Origin: Sporosarcina sp. Te-1
GTDB lineage: Bacteria > Bacillota > Bacilli > Bacillales_A > Planococcaceae
Length of the DNA: 64,000 bases
NCBI RefSeq assembly: GCF_017498505.1
Contig: NZ_CP071798.1
Location: forward strand, 3,397,501-3,461,500
Reading direction: 5' to 3'
In this document: in pieces, positions 46,287-55,249 of the stretch
How the letters are laid out: every line of letters starts with the position of its first letter
Numbering within the stretch: position 1 is the stretch's first letter
The notes under the pieces: model-generated
What the model was told of the DNA's origin: nothing
What the model saw: only the letters and a program-made list of their open reading frames with translations
Databases searched by the model: none
Position numbers and translations under genes: made by a program

Positions 46287-46326
46287 AAAATCCCGAAGAT
46301 GCGGATGGTCGCGTCTTCGGGATTTT
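46287..46326. terminator. Bidirectional terminator between the ABC exporter and the lipoprotein gene
   Basis: Thirteen perfect pairs, AAAATCCCGAAGA with TCTTCGGGATTTT, over a 14-base loop. The A and T ends allow action on both convergent transcripts. Confidence 0.92.
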
Positions 46327-46340
46327 GTCATGTGGAAGGG

Positions 46341-46817
46341 TTATTTTACTTCTTCAATATCAAGGTTATTGCCATCGTCAAAATCAACGTCCAAATCGAA
46401 TTTCGTAAAGCCATCGATGCCATACCATTTGAGGATATCATCAGTAGCTTGCTTTTTGGATGTATCCTTCGTCAAAAGGAGCTCTTTAAAGAACTTATCC
46501 AGTTCATTCATCGCTTTTTCGTCTTTCAAGTCTACACCGGTCAGTTGATTGATATAAATGGCTTCCAGTTCCTTATCCATCTTATAAGTGGCTTGAATCG
46601 CTTCTTGTCCATCGACTTCGATTTCCAAATCAAAGTTGTCGAACCCGTAGGCATTGCCGGTATTCATCGTTCCGCCGTCCTGATCATCTACATTTTGGAC
46701 GCTATCTTCACTCGGGTCCGTGCCTTGGGTGTCGTCTTTTTTATTTCCGCATGCGCCTAGCACGAGGGCAAAAGCCAGCAACAAGGTACCGAACAGTAGG
46801 ATTTTTTTCATCCGCAC
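46341..46817 (-). CDS. YusW-like lipoprotein
   Basis: A 158-residue lipoprotein: signal peptide KKILLFGTLLLAFALVLG followed by the lipobox LGAC, with Cys23 as the lipid site. A short acidic linker (DDTQGTDPSEDS) leads to a domain like YusW, ending 'TKFDLDVDFDDGNNLDIEEVK' in a family-typical acidic strand. The GTG at 46817 lies 7 bases after AAGGGA, though the ATG at 46811 also fits. Anchored to the outer face of the membrane; function unknown. Confidence 0.82.
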   Translation of the reverse strand: MRMKKILLFGTLLLAFALVLGACGNKKDDTQGTDPSEDSVQNVDDQDGGTMNTGNAYGFDNFDLEIEVDGQEAIQATYKMDKELEAIYINQLTGVDLKDEKAMNELDKFFKELLLTKDTSKKQATDDILKWYGIDGFTKFDLDVDFDDGNNLDIEEVK

Positions 46818-46894
46818 ATAACCATCCCTTCATAATATCTGCTACTATGTAGTTTTCCTTCTTTTGTGGAAATTAAACCGAGGACTTTCGGAAC

Positions 46895-46917
46895 AAAAAA
46901 ACCGGCATAAGCCGGTT
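46895..46917 (-). terminator. Terminator of the DUF2804 gene
   Basis: AACCGGC pairs with GCCGGTT over ATAA; on the minus strand seven T's follow. The stem includes the last codons of the gene. Confidence 0.88.
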
Positions 46918-47951
46918 CACCACTTCGCTATATGGTCTTCTGAACAGCCGAGCATCTGGCGGATAAGTAAAATGGAACCATCATATAACTTGATGCGGCC
47001 ATTGAAGTATCCGACAGTCTGGTGCACTTCCGTTTGGACTAATTGGACATTTGTTTTAGCCGTCCGTTCAAAGAAGGGCGTAAACGTCACGTTGACTTTA
47101 TCGGAAAACCGGGTTTTAATCTTCCACGGCTCCATGTAGTTGGATGGATTATAGGAAAAAAGGACATCTTCATGGATTTTCATCATCTTACCGTCAATAA
47201 AAACAGCATTTTCGGTCATGCCGGTCCCGTCTGTCCATTTGCCGCCAAAGTTGAGGCCGATCCGGCGCCCGCCGGCACGTTGAGAGGCCATCGCCCAATT
47301 CCACTGGGCTTCTCTTGGCCAAACACCACGTCCGTAATCCAGTACGGCAAAACTATAATCGGGATTGAAATCATAGCGCTTGGCACCGATTTTAACAAAT
47401 CCGGAAGTCGGCAAGGAATGGTGCTTCGCGGTGAATTGGAAAATATCCCGGCTCCGCGGGATGACTACATTTAGGGAATCGTCCTGCGCAGGATGCCCAA
47501 TATGCAAGTCGGCATGCAGTACTTCGCTATCAAAATCAGGAATGGTGACGGAAAGATGGGTCTCTCCCTGCAAATGCACCAATTGGACGGACATCCGTTC
47601 ATTCATGAACTTTACATTGCCGAGAACATCTTCCGGCATTTTTACCTTCCGCCCGATCGGCAGCGTAATTTGCTTTTCGTAAAAGCGCTGCGTCTCATAA
47701 TCGAGCAGATACACGAAACAGACGGCTGCGTAATCCAAATGGCTGATGGTCGCAGAAAACAGAAGATCCTCCCCGAACACACACCAATAGTTCCATTTCT
47801 TCTTTCGCATGAAATGACCCTTCAGATTGCTCTGAATGATCGGCCGACGCGCAAACCCGATCGCTCCCGGATTCAACTGGCCTTTCCCATCACAAAGAAG
47901 CACTGGCTCTGTAATTTCCCTCTCAGCATGCTGCAAGGAGATCTCCCCCAA
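46917..47951 (-). CDS. DUF2804 protein
   Basis: A 344-residue protein matching DUF2804 through its length, with conserved tryptophan/glycine-rich strands such as 'DYGRGVWPREAQWNWAMASQ' and 'GLNFGGKWTDGTGMTENAVFIDGK'. The fold is predicted to be beta-rich and lipocalin-like; no enzymatic function is established. It has a CTCC-complement GGGGGAGAT site near its start. Its start region abuts the promoter of the divergent tRNA gene. Confidence 0.87.
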   Translation of the reverse strand: MGEISLQHAEREITEPVLLCDGKGQLNPGAIGFARRPIIQSNLKGHFMRKKKWNYWCVFGEDLLFSATISHLDYAAVCFVYLLDYETQRFYEKQITLPIGRKVKMPEDVLGNVKFMNERMSVQLVHLQGETHLSVTIPDFDSEVLHADLHIGHPAQDDSLNVVIPRSRDIFQFTAKHHSLPTSGFVKIGAKRYDFNPDYSFAVLDYGRGVWPREAQWNWAMASQRAGGRRIGLNFGGKWTDGTGMTENAVFIDGKMMKIHEDVLFSYNPSNYMEPWKIKTRFSDKVNVTFTPFFERTAKTNVQLVQTEVHQTVGYFNGRIKLYDGSILLIRQMLGCSEDHIAKW

Positions 47952-47955
47952 TCTA

Positions 47956-47984
47956 TTGTCTTTTTCAAAATCGTTTGGTATACT
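47956..47984 (+). promoter_or_regulatory. Promoter of the tRNA-Ala gene
   Basis: TTGTCT and TATACT are separated by exactly 17 bases, and the tRNA begins 20 bases after the -10. It is a strong sigma-A-type promoter. Confidence 0.8.
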
Positions 47985-48003
47985 CTTATTGTATCAGATA
48001 TAC

Positions 48004-48076
48004 GGGGCATTAGCTCAGCTGGGAGAGTGTCACGCTGGCAGTGTGAAGGTCACCGGTTCGAACCCGGTATGCTCCA
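48004..48076 (+). tRNA. tRNA-Ala (anticodon GGC)
   Basis: All arms fold. Acceptor GGGGCAT pairs with ATGCTCC (one G-T). The D stem is GCTC/GAGT. The anticodon stem TCACG/TGTGA encloses loop CTGGCAG with GGC at the anticodon position. The T arm ACCGG-TTCGAAC-CCGGT is canonical. CCA is not encoded. The next gene is an integrase pointing toward it, so its 3' end is the probable phage attachment site. Confidence 0.95.
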
Positions 48077-48120
48077 TCTAAACAAACCTTGATAGGACGG
48101 CGTTTCTCTTAGGTTCATCA

Positions 48121-49210
48121 TGAACCCAAAAGGGAGGCGTCGTCTTTTTTGCCGACATTTTGCCGACCAAAACCAAAAATATAGTGGTTCCTAATTATTT
48201 TTGATGTCTTATTATTCATCGATTTGTTTTTTGTGAAGATGGAATCAAATTTGTCTGTTGCTGCTTTGTCTGCTTTTCGAAGTGCATGTCCATACGTATT
48301 CATTGTTATCTTAATATCGGAGTGACCGAGACGTTCCGAAATTGTTTTAGGATGTACACCTTGGTTAATTAGAATGGTGCGGAAGTGTGGCGTAAAGCAT
48401 GGGGTTTTATGTAGCGAAGCTCATGTCTTTTTAAAAACCTTATCCACCACGTTCGGACGGAAGAAGGGTTGTACGGCTCGCCATTAGGATGGGAAAGAAT
48501 CAAGTTATGCTCGCCATCCATCCATAAGGAATCACATGCTGCCCGTTCCTTTGCTTTCAGTTTCCTCAGCAGCTTCAAATCATCCATGACAATGTTTGAT
48601 AAATAAATATCCGTTTTCCTTCGCTTTCACTGCCATTACCCTTCTTAATATCGTGGATTTGATAACCTTCATCTTTAGTATAAGTTAGGGCTTTTTCGAC
48701 ATGAACGATTCCTTCATCATAGTCAATGTGTTTTTCTAAATCGAGAGCCAATAATTCGGATCGGCGAATACCAGTAGTGATAAGCAATTTGATGGCGATC
48801 TGCCAATGTAACAATTCAGATTCCAATGCCTCGACTACAAAGGCGGCTTCTTCATCATCATATACATCAATTTTAGATTTTCGAACTTTAGGCCGATCAA
48901 TTCCTTCCATAGGGGAAACTTCAATCACTCGTGTACTAACAGCATAGCTAAAGATGCCCTTTAATATTCGGTAATGATAAAAGATCGTGGTGTCTGCAAG
49001 TTTTCCATCCTTCCCGTCTAAACGCATGCCTTTTTCTCCTAAGTTATGCAAAAAATCAATAATGTGTTGTGGTTGAACTTGGTCCACTCGCAAAAATTGG
49101 AATGCGGGCAAAATACGATTCTCCAAGTAGTTGATGTATTTGGCGATCGTTGTATGCGATAGGTTTCGTTCAACGGACTTAGGCAACCATTCGTTTTGCA
49201 CAAAATCCAC
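48121..49210 (-). pseudogene. Tyrosine-family phage integrase, frameshifted and 5'-truncated
   Basis: Once inserted the prophage at the tRNA. The core-binding domain ('LSHTTIAKYINYLENRILPAFQ') and catalytic domain are readable in three pieces. The N-terminal half contains 'LLITTGIRRSELLAL' (catalytic Arg). A one-base change near 48,595 shifts frame before MDDLKLLRKLK. A second, within CACTTCCGCACC at ~48,395, shifts after HALRHTSA. The last piece restores 'TILINQGVHPKTISERLGHSDIKITMNTYGHALRKADK' with the tyrosine. The N-terminal arm-binding domain is missing, the gene starting 20 bases after ImmA. It should be inactive if the indels are real. Confidence 0.9.
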
Positions 49211-49229
49211 AAAATTAATTTTCCTACCT

Positions 49230-49652
49230 TCAAAATAATTCTACATTAAAAGTTTCCGATATTAAGGTAGCAGCTTGATTTATATCAGTTGGTAAGCGAA
49301 TCCGCTGTAACATAAAAGTAGGAACACAAAAATGAAACATGAAATTATTTGCCTGCCATTCCTGTAATTCCACGAAAAGGGGATGCAGCTTCCTTTGGTG
49401 GCCTGCGTGACGGAGAATATGTCCCAATTCATGTGCGAACTCTTGCCATTTCTGTTCTTGAGAGAGATAGCGGTTAAGATAAATGTATTGACGGCCGTTT
49501 GCATATACAGCTTCACTTGGCCAACCGAAAGTGTAGACTATGATTTCTAGCTTTTTTGCCACATTATCCAGTTTCAATTGTTCAGGTCGGTTTATGCCGT
49601 TTTTTTTATATAGGTCGATTATGTACTCTTCTAAGTAGCTGTAGTGATACAT
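49230..49652 (-). CDS. ImmA/IrrE-family metallopeptidase
   Basis: A 140-residue zinc peptidase with the HEXXH-type motif HELGHILRH (~72-80) and the downstream 'EWQANNFMFHFCVPTFML' pattern. In phages and ICEs this protein cleaves the element's repressor after DNA damage. The GTGACAACATG start region follows AGGAGTGAC. A matching cI-like repressor is not seen beside it, so its target may have been deleted. It is the first intact gene behind the broken integrase. Confidence 0.88.
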   Translation of the reverse strand: MYHYSYLEEYIIDLYKKNGINRPEQLKLDNVAKKLEIIVYTFGWPSEAVYANGRQYIYLNRYLSQEQKWQEFAHELGHILRHAGHQRKLHPLFVELQEWQANNFMFHFCVPTFMLQRIRLPTDINQAATLISETFNVELF

Positions 49653-49728
49653 GTTGTCACTCCTTGGTGTTTACAGGAAACAAACGTTCTGTGTGTAATG
49701 TAAAAGAAAAGCCCATTGCAGGGCGATA

Positions 49729-49929
49729 TTACTTTTTATTAGCTTCAGCAATCAATTTGGCTTGCTTTACCATTCTTTTATCATCTTTCTTATCTTTAAC
49801 CACTAGGACTGCGTGTATGGCTCCAGGAAACCAACCCAATATAGTTAATAATAAATTCAGTAGAGCTTGTATGGGTTTTCCGGATAATAATACGGCAACA
49901 GGTGGTAGTATGACAGCTAGAAAATACAT
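49729..49929 (-). CDS. YqaE/Pmp3-family small membrane protein
   Basis: A 66-residue proteolipid with two membrane helices, 'YFLAVILPPVAVLLSG' and 'LLLTILGWFPGAIHAVLVV', the classic Pmp3 pattern, followed by a lysine-rich tail. Homologues influence membrane potential and stress tolerance. The ATG follows GGAGTGAAAGT. It lies 13 bases after the nuclease gene and is probably co-transcribed, an accessory cargo rather than a phage replication gene. Confidence 0.88.
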   Translation of the reverse strand: MYFLAVILPPVAVLLSGKPIQALLNLLLTILGWFPGAIHAVLVVKDKKDDKRMVKQAKLIAEANKK

Positions 49930-49941
49930 ACTTTCACTCCT

Positions 49942-51009
49942 TTAAGAAAACTGTAAAGCTGTATTTATTATTTTATCCTTACTTATTAGCAAATCAATTG
50001 GTTGATCGAACTCAATTAACGTTCTTTCTTTATCGGTAGCAGCATCATTTAATATGATGAAGTTTTTATTTTTCTCGAAGAACACCCTAATAACCCACTT
50101 GCGTATATTGTCATCGATTAAAATATTGAAGTAACTTCTGTTGTCTCTGTAAAAGACTCTATTTATTTCGATTGAATCTTTTAGAATGACTTTCACTATT
50201 GCATAGCATTCAAGTTCTTCTTGCGTAGTTATAATTCCGTCATCTTCAATAACCTCTGCAGCTGCGGCTTCCTCAATTGATATCTTGTTTTCATTTGTCG
50301 ATTTCAAAGCTGCATTAAGCTTGTCATTCACTTGTTCATTTACTATTTGTTTTAATCCTCGTTTAATAATAGGGGTAAATTTTTCAATTGCAGCTTTAGT
50401 TTTAACACCTTCATAAATTTCTCCAACCATGAAGCGCACGAAGTCTTCCGAAGGGTTTTCAAACTGTTCTCCTAAATAACTTTTTAGAGCATTTAGATAC
50501 TTCAATTCAGAGGCATTGCTTGTTATTTTATCTACATCAAAGGATTCTTTTCGAAACTTAGCTATCTCTGAAATATGAACATCTCGCAATTCGTTAATTT
50601 TAAAAGTGAAGAAAGGGGAGCTATCCATCTTATTTGGCTCTTCGAGATCAGTGAAAAACTTATATTCGATACCGTTGGTCAAAATGCTGAATTTAGCGGT
50701 GGTCGTCCCAAAGTATCTGAACAATTGAGAATCATGTCTAGTTAGCTGTTGGTTTATACTTTTACACTCTATAAGAATTACAGGTTGTCCATCATGCAAA
50801 ATTGCGTAATCAACTTTTTCGCCTTTTTTAATTCCGACATCAGCAGTAAACTCAGGATTGAATTCAAGCGGATTAAAAATGTCATAACCAAGCAATTGGA
50901 AGAAAGGCATAACAATAGCTGTCTTTGTCGCTTCCTCGGTTTCAATAGAATCTTTTAATACCTCTACTCTTTTAGCTAAGGACTTCAATTGTTCGATGAA
51001 TTTCTCCAT
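49942..51009 (-). CDS. Stand-alone HsdR-N-type restriction endonuclease-like protein
   Basis: A 355-residue protein whose N-terminal ~160 residues match the nuclease domain of type I restriction R subunits. The PD-(D/E)XK core reads as GEKVDYAILHDGQPVILIECKS, with Asp, Glu and Lys in place, after 'TEEATKTAIVMPFFQLLGYDIFNP'. The helicase motor of HsdR is absent, and residues 200-355 are a separate unassigned region. Such stand-alone forms are common in prophages and islands. No HsdM/HsdS is nearby. Defence is plausible but unproven. The start follows GGGGGAAGGATT. Confidence 0.82.
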   Translation of the reverse strand: MEKFIEQLKSLAKRVEVLKDSIETEEATKTAIVMPFFQLLGYDIFNPLEFNPEFTADVGIKKGEKVDYAILHDGQPVILIECKSINQQLTRHDSQLFRYFGTTTAKFSILTNGIEYKFFTDLEEPNKMDSSPFFTFKINELRDVHISEIAKFRKESFDVDKITSNASELKYLNALKSYLGEQFENPSEDFVRFMVGEIYEGVKTKAAIEKFTPIIKRGLKQIVNEQVNDKLNAALKSTNENKISIEEAAAAEVIEDDGIITTQEELECYAIVKVILKDSIEINRVFYRDNRSYFNILIDDNIRKWVIRVFFEKNKNFIILNDAATDKERTLIEFDQPIDLLISKDKIINTALQFS

Positions 51010-51044
51010 AATCCTTCCCCCTCATATTTTAATTGTCTCTAACT

Positions 51045-51364
51045 TCATTTCTTCCGATTCCTTTTCATTATCTCCCACATATCACGCAGCTTCCGCAAAT
51101 CCTCTTCATCGCTTTTCGGTAACTCTTTGTACCAACGCTGAAGTTCCGGATCATTGGCGAAGCTTCCGGATTAGGTGTAAGCAGCTCTTCTGCCGAAGAA
51201 ATTTCGAACAAATCGCCTTTGATAAATCCGTAAGAAGTTAAAACTAGAATTTGAAAATGGTTGTCTCCGAGTTCTTTTGATTTATCAATTAATGTTCCTA
51301 GTTGATTAACTGTAAAAGCTTTTAGCGAAATCCGGTTTGAACTTTCGTTTTGCTTCTCGGTCAT
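51045..51364 (-). pseudogene. Small prophage gene of unknown function, frameshifted
   Basis: The frame from 51364 ([19 protein letters not shown]) runs well to about residue 68 (LLTPNPEAS), then continues with poor composition to 51068. In the neighbouring frame the sequence continues as 'ANDPELQRWYKELPKSDEE' and 'DLRKLRDMWEIMKRNRKK' to a stop at 51045, which looks like real coding. A one-base change at ~51,165-51,190 therefore splits a gene of ~106 codons. No family is recognised. It lies upstream of, and in line with, the nuclease gene. Confidence 0.65.
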
Positions 51365-51436
51365 ATACTATCACCTCCCTCCAATGTCACCATTCGACAT
51401 AGAGGAACAAAATACCTACCAAAAGGAGGAATTACT

Positions 51437-52129
51437 ATGAATCAATTAGTTGTCATGCAGGATCAGCAGGCGGTCACTAGCTCTAAATCAGTAGCTGAAA
51501 CATTTGGTAAGGAACACAAACACGTTCTCAGGGATGTGCGCAGCATTATGAAAGATGTGTCCAATTCTGGACCGATGTTTTTCGAAGGAACTGAGCCAGA
51601 TAGTTACGGCCGAGATCAAGCAGTAATATACATGAACCGCGATGGTTTCACTCTCCTAGCTATGGGCTTTACGGGTAAGAAAGCGATGGAGTTCAAGCTC
51701 AAATTCATTCAGGCCTTCAACGAGATGGAAGAACGATTGAAGCAACCGAACAACACTAAGCTTCTCTTGCAAACAGTGCTTCATCACGAAGAAAGAATCG
51801 AAACCGAAGAAATTGATGTGAAGTACCTCAAAGACCACATGCGTATCAATGGTGCTCAAGAGCAACGGATCAACATGAATGCCCGCGGAAAAGTTATGGA
51901 ATGCCTGGGCGGCAAGGATTCCAATGCATACAAAGAAATCGGCAAAAAGGCGTTTTCTCAGTTCTGGAGAGAGTTCAAAGCCTACTTTGAGATTCCTAGA
52001 TACGGCGAGCTGCCGAAGAAGCGTTTTGAGGAAGCCTTACAGTTTATTCAAGAGTGGTCGCCAAATACGGCTTTGCGGATCGAGATTAAAAAAATGAACA
52101 GTCAGCAGCACTTAAGACTAGCTGAATAA
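51437..52129 (+). CDS. Rha/ORF6C-type phage regulatory protein (antirepressor-like)
   Basis: A 230-residue protein. The N-terminal Rha domain (~1-95) shows '[23 protein letters not shown]', '[34 protein letters not shown]'. The C-terminal ~110 residues fit the ORF6C domain common in Gram-positive phage antirepressors. The ATG at 51437 sits behind an ideal AAAGGAGGAATTACT. It begins the rightward early operon, where antirepressors usually are. Confidence 0.9.
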   Translation: MNQLVVMQDQQAVTSSKSVAETFGKEHKHVLRDVRSIMKDVSNSGPMFFEGTEPDSYGRDQAVIYMNRDGFTLLAMGFTGKKAMEFKLKFIQAFNEMEERLKQPNNTKLLLQTVLHHEERIETEEIDVKYLKDHMRINGAQEQRINMNARGKVMECLGGKDSNAYKEIGKKAFSQFWREFKAYFEIPRYGELPKKRFEEALQFIQEWSPNTALRIEIKKMNSQQHLRLAE

Positions 52130-52151
52130 AAGCGGAAAGGAGATAGGCCAA

Positions 52152-52391
52152 ATGGAAACTATGACAACCAAAGAAGCAGCAGCCCACATCGGCGTATGTG
52201 TTAACACTTTACGGAAATACGTTCATGAGGAAGAACTTCCTGTCCTACGCTTTCCTGGTCGTCGCAAATGGACCTTTCGGAAAGACTTGGTTGATGAATG
52301 GGTTGAAAAGAGATCCCAGCCAGAAGTAGTGGTGATGTCAGCGGAGCGAACTCCGAAGGACTACGGAAAATTGAGAGTTCTCACACCTTGA
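52152..52391 (+). CDS. Excisionase-like helix-turn-helix protein
   Basis: A 79-residue protein with a MerR/excisionase-type winged helix: 'MTTKEAAAHIGVCVNTLRKYVHEEELPVLRFPGRRKWTFRKDLVDEWV'. It fits DNA-binding proteins that steer integrase or act as early regulators. The start follows GGAAAGGAGATAGG, 22 bases after the Rha gene, on the same operon. Confidence 0.85.
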   Translation: METMTTKEAAAHIGVCVNTLRKYVHEEELPVLRFPGRRKWTFRKDLVDEWVEKRSQPEVVVMSAERTPKDYGKLRVLTP

Positions 52392-52445
52392 TTCTGTAGT
52401 GGAGGTTAAGGAGGGCGGGGGGAGGGACCCCGGCTGGTGACAGCT

Positions 52446-52542
52446 TGGAATCTATGAAACATTGAAAGGTGAGCCGGTTAAAGACTTGGATTATTCCGAT
52501 CTGCGTGTGCTGTTGGCGAAGAAGATGGCGGTGGCGCAATGA
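52446..52542 (+). pseudogene. Remnant of a phage gene ahead of the methylase
   Basis: An open frame reads GIYETLKGEPVKDLDY, then SDLRVLLAKKMAVAQ, to a stop at 52542. It has no start of its own and overlaps the methylase ATG. The 5' portion is replaced by a short G-rich stretch (52405-52440). It appears to be the 3' end of a lost gene; the family is not recognised. Confidence 0.45.
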
Positions 52543-53339
52543 CACGTATCCTTCACTATCCTGGTTCCAGTGGTCCATGGCCGACTGGATCATCAGCAAC
52601 ATGCCAGAGCACAAAACATACCTAGAACCATTCTTCGGATCCGGGGCTGTGTTTTTCAATAAAGAGCCAGTAAAAGTTGAAATTATTAATGACATTGATG
52701 GTGATGTGGTCAATCTTTTTCGGGTTATTCGAGATAAGCCGATGGAGTTAGCAAGGGGACTTCAATGGACTCCTTATTCACGTGAAGAATATATGGATTC
52801 TCATCTAAAAGTAAAGGACGACATAGAAAGGGCAAGAAGATTCCTAGTGAGATGTTGGCAGTCAATTCGGGTTAAAACAGTCTATTTCAGGGTGGAAGTG
52901 TAGGGGGACAATTGATGAATTCCATCATTTGAGGTAGTGGAATAACCTGCCTGTAGACGTCTTGTTAGTGGCTGATCGATTAAAAAATGTACAAATCGAA
53001 AACACAGAGGTTACCAAACTTATTACTCGATATAACAAACCGGATGTTTTGATGTACATCGATCCTCCTTATGTCGCTTCGACAAGAAACGGTCTTATTT
53101 ACGAAAACGAAATGACCGACAATGATCATGAAAATTTGCTCAGACAATTGTTGAGCCATTCGGGAACGGTGTTGTTATCGGGATATGACAATGATTTATA
53201 CAACGATTTACTAAAAGGATGGACAAAAGAAACAAAGTTAGGGAAGCCGGTTGCCGGTAAATCCCGACTTGAGGTCCTTTGAATCAACCCAGTGGCTGCT
53301 GAATTTGGTTTTCAACAACAGTCACTGGGATTGGGGTGA
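52539..53339 (+). pseudogene. Dam-type (D12 class) DNA adenine methylase, multiply disrupted
   Basis: Begins MTRILHYPGS at 52539. One base is missing in GGTTCCAGTGG, after which 'WSMADWIISNMPEHKTYLEPFFGSGAVFFNK' (AdoMet motif I) follows in another frame. The frame is lost again after 'ARRFLVRCWQSIR' and resumes as 'LVADRLKNVQIE' and the catalytic motif YIDPPYV. Near the end a TGA stands where TGG is expected (EVL-stop-INPVAAEFGF). At least two indels and one nonsense change show decay. The product would have methylated adenine, as phage methylases do to resist restriction. Confidence 0.82.
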
Positions 53340-53343
53340 AAGT

Positions 53344-53517
53344 ATGTTCACTGTAATGACAATACGAGTAAGCCGACAACAGCTCTACATTTTCGGTGAT
53401 CTGACAAGCCATGAAGTGTACGAGCTCAAACAGGAGGGCTGGCGGGTCGAATGGAGGGAGCGGCCCGTCCAGCGGAACAAGCAGGGAATTCCAGTATTTT
53501 CAAAAGGAGCGAGCTGA
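53344..53517 (+). CDS. Small phage protein of unknown function
   Basis: A 57-residue product starting MFTVMTIRVSRQQLYIFGD, rich in charged residues, with no recognised family. The ATG follows GGGGTGAAAGT; an ATG at 53356 is also possible. It ends at TGA directly joined to the next gene's ATG, showing an operon. Confidence 0.6.
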   Translation: MFTVMTIRVSRQQLYIFGDLTSHEVYELKQEGWRVEWRERPVQRNKQGIPVFSKGAS

Positions 53518-53685
53518 ATGGGGACATGCAAACGGTGCAACAAGCCATTGAAAACGCCGAAGAGCATTGCAGTAGGCTATGGCCCGGTTTGTAAACAGAA
53601 GCATGATGAGGCTGAAGCGGAGTTTTTGAAACGCCAGATCACGATCTACGAGGAATTGGCCTACCAGGAGAGGGTGGCTCGATGA
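53518..53685 (+). CDS. DUF6011-like zinc-knuckle phage protein
   Basis: A 55-residue protein beginning MGTCKRCNKPLKTPKSIAVG with a later GPVCKQKH. The four ligands (Cys4, Cys7, Cys25, His28 region) fit the small zinc-knuckle DUF6011 family of phages. The ATG follows AAAAGGAGCGAGCTGA. Its stop overlaps the next gene's start (ATGA). Function unknown. Confidence 0.68.
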   Translation: MGTCKRCNKPLKTPKSIAVGYGPVCKQKHDEAEAEFLKRQITIYEELAYQERVAR

Positions 53686-53873
53686 CGATCAGCATCGACG
53701 GCAAAAAGTATAAATCGAAAATATTGGTGCGCTTCTCTAATGATCTCCCGCGGCCATATCGAAGTATTGAAATCGACTGTCCAGATTACGGTGAGTGCTT
53801 GGTTTATGTCGTGTCTGTTGGCATACCGGAGTGGGAAGACCCCCTTAACGATCAAGTCCATATAATTGTGTAA
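53682..53873 (+). pseudogene. Small phage protein truncated by the IS256 element
   Basis: Starts MTISIDGKKYKSKILVRFS and runs 63 codons, but its stop TAA at 53871 lies within the terminal repeat of the insertion sequence. The last native residues are therefore about DQVHI. It is coupled to the previous gene by ATGA. The family is not recognised. Confidence 0.55.
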
Positions 53874-53944
53874 ATAGGAAAAAGCCATTTCCATCCCTGT
53901 GTTAAAATGTTTTCAACCACGATAAACATTTGGAGGAATGGAAA

Positions 53945-55128
53945 ATGGCCCAACTTAATTTTAACCTAGACATGGATATTTTAAAAGACTCTGTGATGAA
54001 TTCGAACATTGAAGCTGTTATCAAATCAACCATCGTTCTTGTCCTAAATGAATATATGGAAAAAGAGCGGGACGAGTACTTGCAGGCTGCTTCCTACGAA
54101 CGTTCAGATGACCGGATCGATTATCGGAACGGCTATTATGAACGGGAATACACGATGAGTCTGGGCAAGCTGAAGCTAAAGGTCCCGCGGACCCGGCAAG
54201 GTGATTTCGCCCCTTCTGTTTTTGAACGATATGCAAGATGTGACCAGGCGCTTGTCCTCTCGATGCTGGAATGGTCGTAAATGGCGTGTCGACAAGAAAA
54301 GTAACCAATGTAGTGGAACAGCTATGTGGCAAGAGTGTATCGAAATCCTTCGTCTCCTCATTGACAACCAAGCTGGCTCCTATTGTCAATGAATGGGCAA
54401 AGCGGCCGTTGAACACGAAATATTATCCGTACTTATTCGTGGATGCCATGTACATCAAAGTCCGGGAGCACCAGCGTGTCGTTTCCAAAGCCGTCTACCT
54501 TGCGCTCGCCATTGACGAAGAGGGACGCCGGGACATTCTTGGCTTGAAAGTCGATCACAATGAAAGCTTTAAAAGCTGGTCTGCCTTTTTTCAATCGCTC
54601 ATTTCACGAGGCCTTCAATCACCCAAATTGATCGTTTCCGATGCTCACGAAGGGCTTAAGAAGGCAATTCAACAAGATTTTGTGGGCACGTCTTGGCAGC
54701 GATGCAATGTCCATTTTAAACGAAATATTGTGGAAGCCTTGCCGAAGAAGGGCAGTGAGGAAGCCATCAGTCTGCTGAAAAGCCTATTTGCGGCCGAAGA
54801 GATGGATGCTTTGCGAAGTCTAAAAGAGTTATTCTTCGAAACTTACGAAGAGAATCCCAAGTATCAAAAGGCGTTAGCCATACTCGACGAGGGATTCGAA
54901 GATTCCATTCAGTACATGAACTTTCCGATTACCCATCGCAAGTCCATTCGAAGCACCAATAGTGTGGAACGGATGAATGAAGAGATACGCCGGAGGGAAC
55001 GAGTGATTCGGATCTTTCCGAACACACAGTCTGCCTTCCGGTTGATCGGTGCCGTATTGATTAGTTACGTAGAATCAAATAAATACTGGAGCAGAAAATT
55101 GTTTACAGTTAAAAGTCGTAAGACTTGA
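53945..55128 (+). pseudogene. IS256-family (Mutator-type) transposase, frameshifted
   Basis: A DDE transposase of ~390 codons read in two frames. The first runs from the ATG at 53945 (after TGGAGGAATGGAAA) to SMLEWS-stop at 54280. The second begins MVVNGVSTRKV at 54271 and continues to 55128. Restoring one A in CTGGAATGG gives a smooth SMLE-MVVNGVSTRKV. Catalytic landmarks are 'YLFVDAMYIKV' (first Asp), 'IVSDAHEGLKKAI' (second Asp), the 'WQRCNVHFKRN' signature and 'RSTNSVERMNEEIRRR' (Glu). IS256 transposases are normally one ORF, so this copy is probably inactive. Confidence 0.88.
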
Positions 55129-55140
55129 TGGATCGTGAAG

Positions 55141-55249
55141 CAACTTGACATGGAGCCTCTACGGGCATGAGTCCCAAGCAAGGAAATCCAGCTCATCGGG
55201 CTGGCTTTTCCCGCCGAGGCTATCATGCCCGCCTCTCCATGTAAAGTTG
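55141..55249. repeat. 109-base nested palindrome in the IS256 tail
   Basis: CAACTT...AAGTTG, ACATGGAG...CTCCATGT and GGGCATGA...TCATGCCC are nested in register around an inner CCAGC...GGCTGG hairpin. The RNA would fold into one long branched stem. It starts 12 bases after the transposase stop and is not the element's terminal repeat. Confidence 0.8.

Noticed and set aside
51437..52129. Rha/ORF6C protein as an intact antirepressor switch with ImmA
   Set aside because: No cI-type repressor is recognisable between them, so a working switch cannot be claimed.
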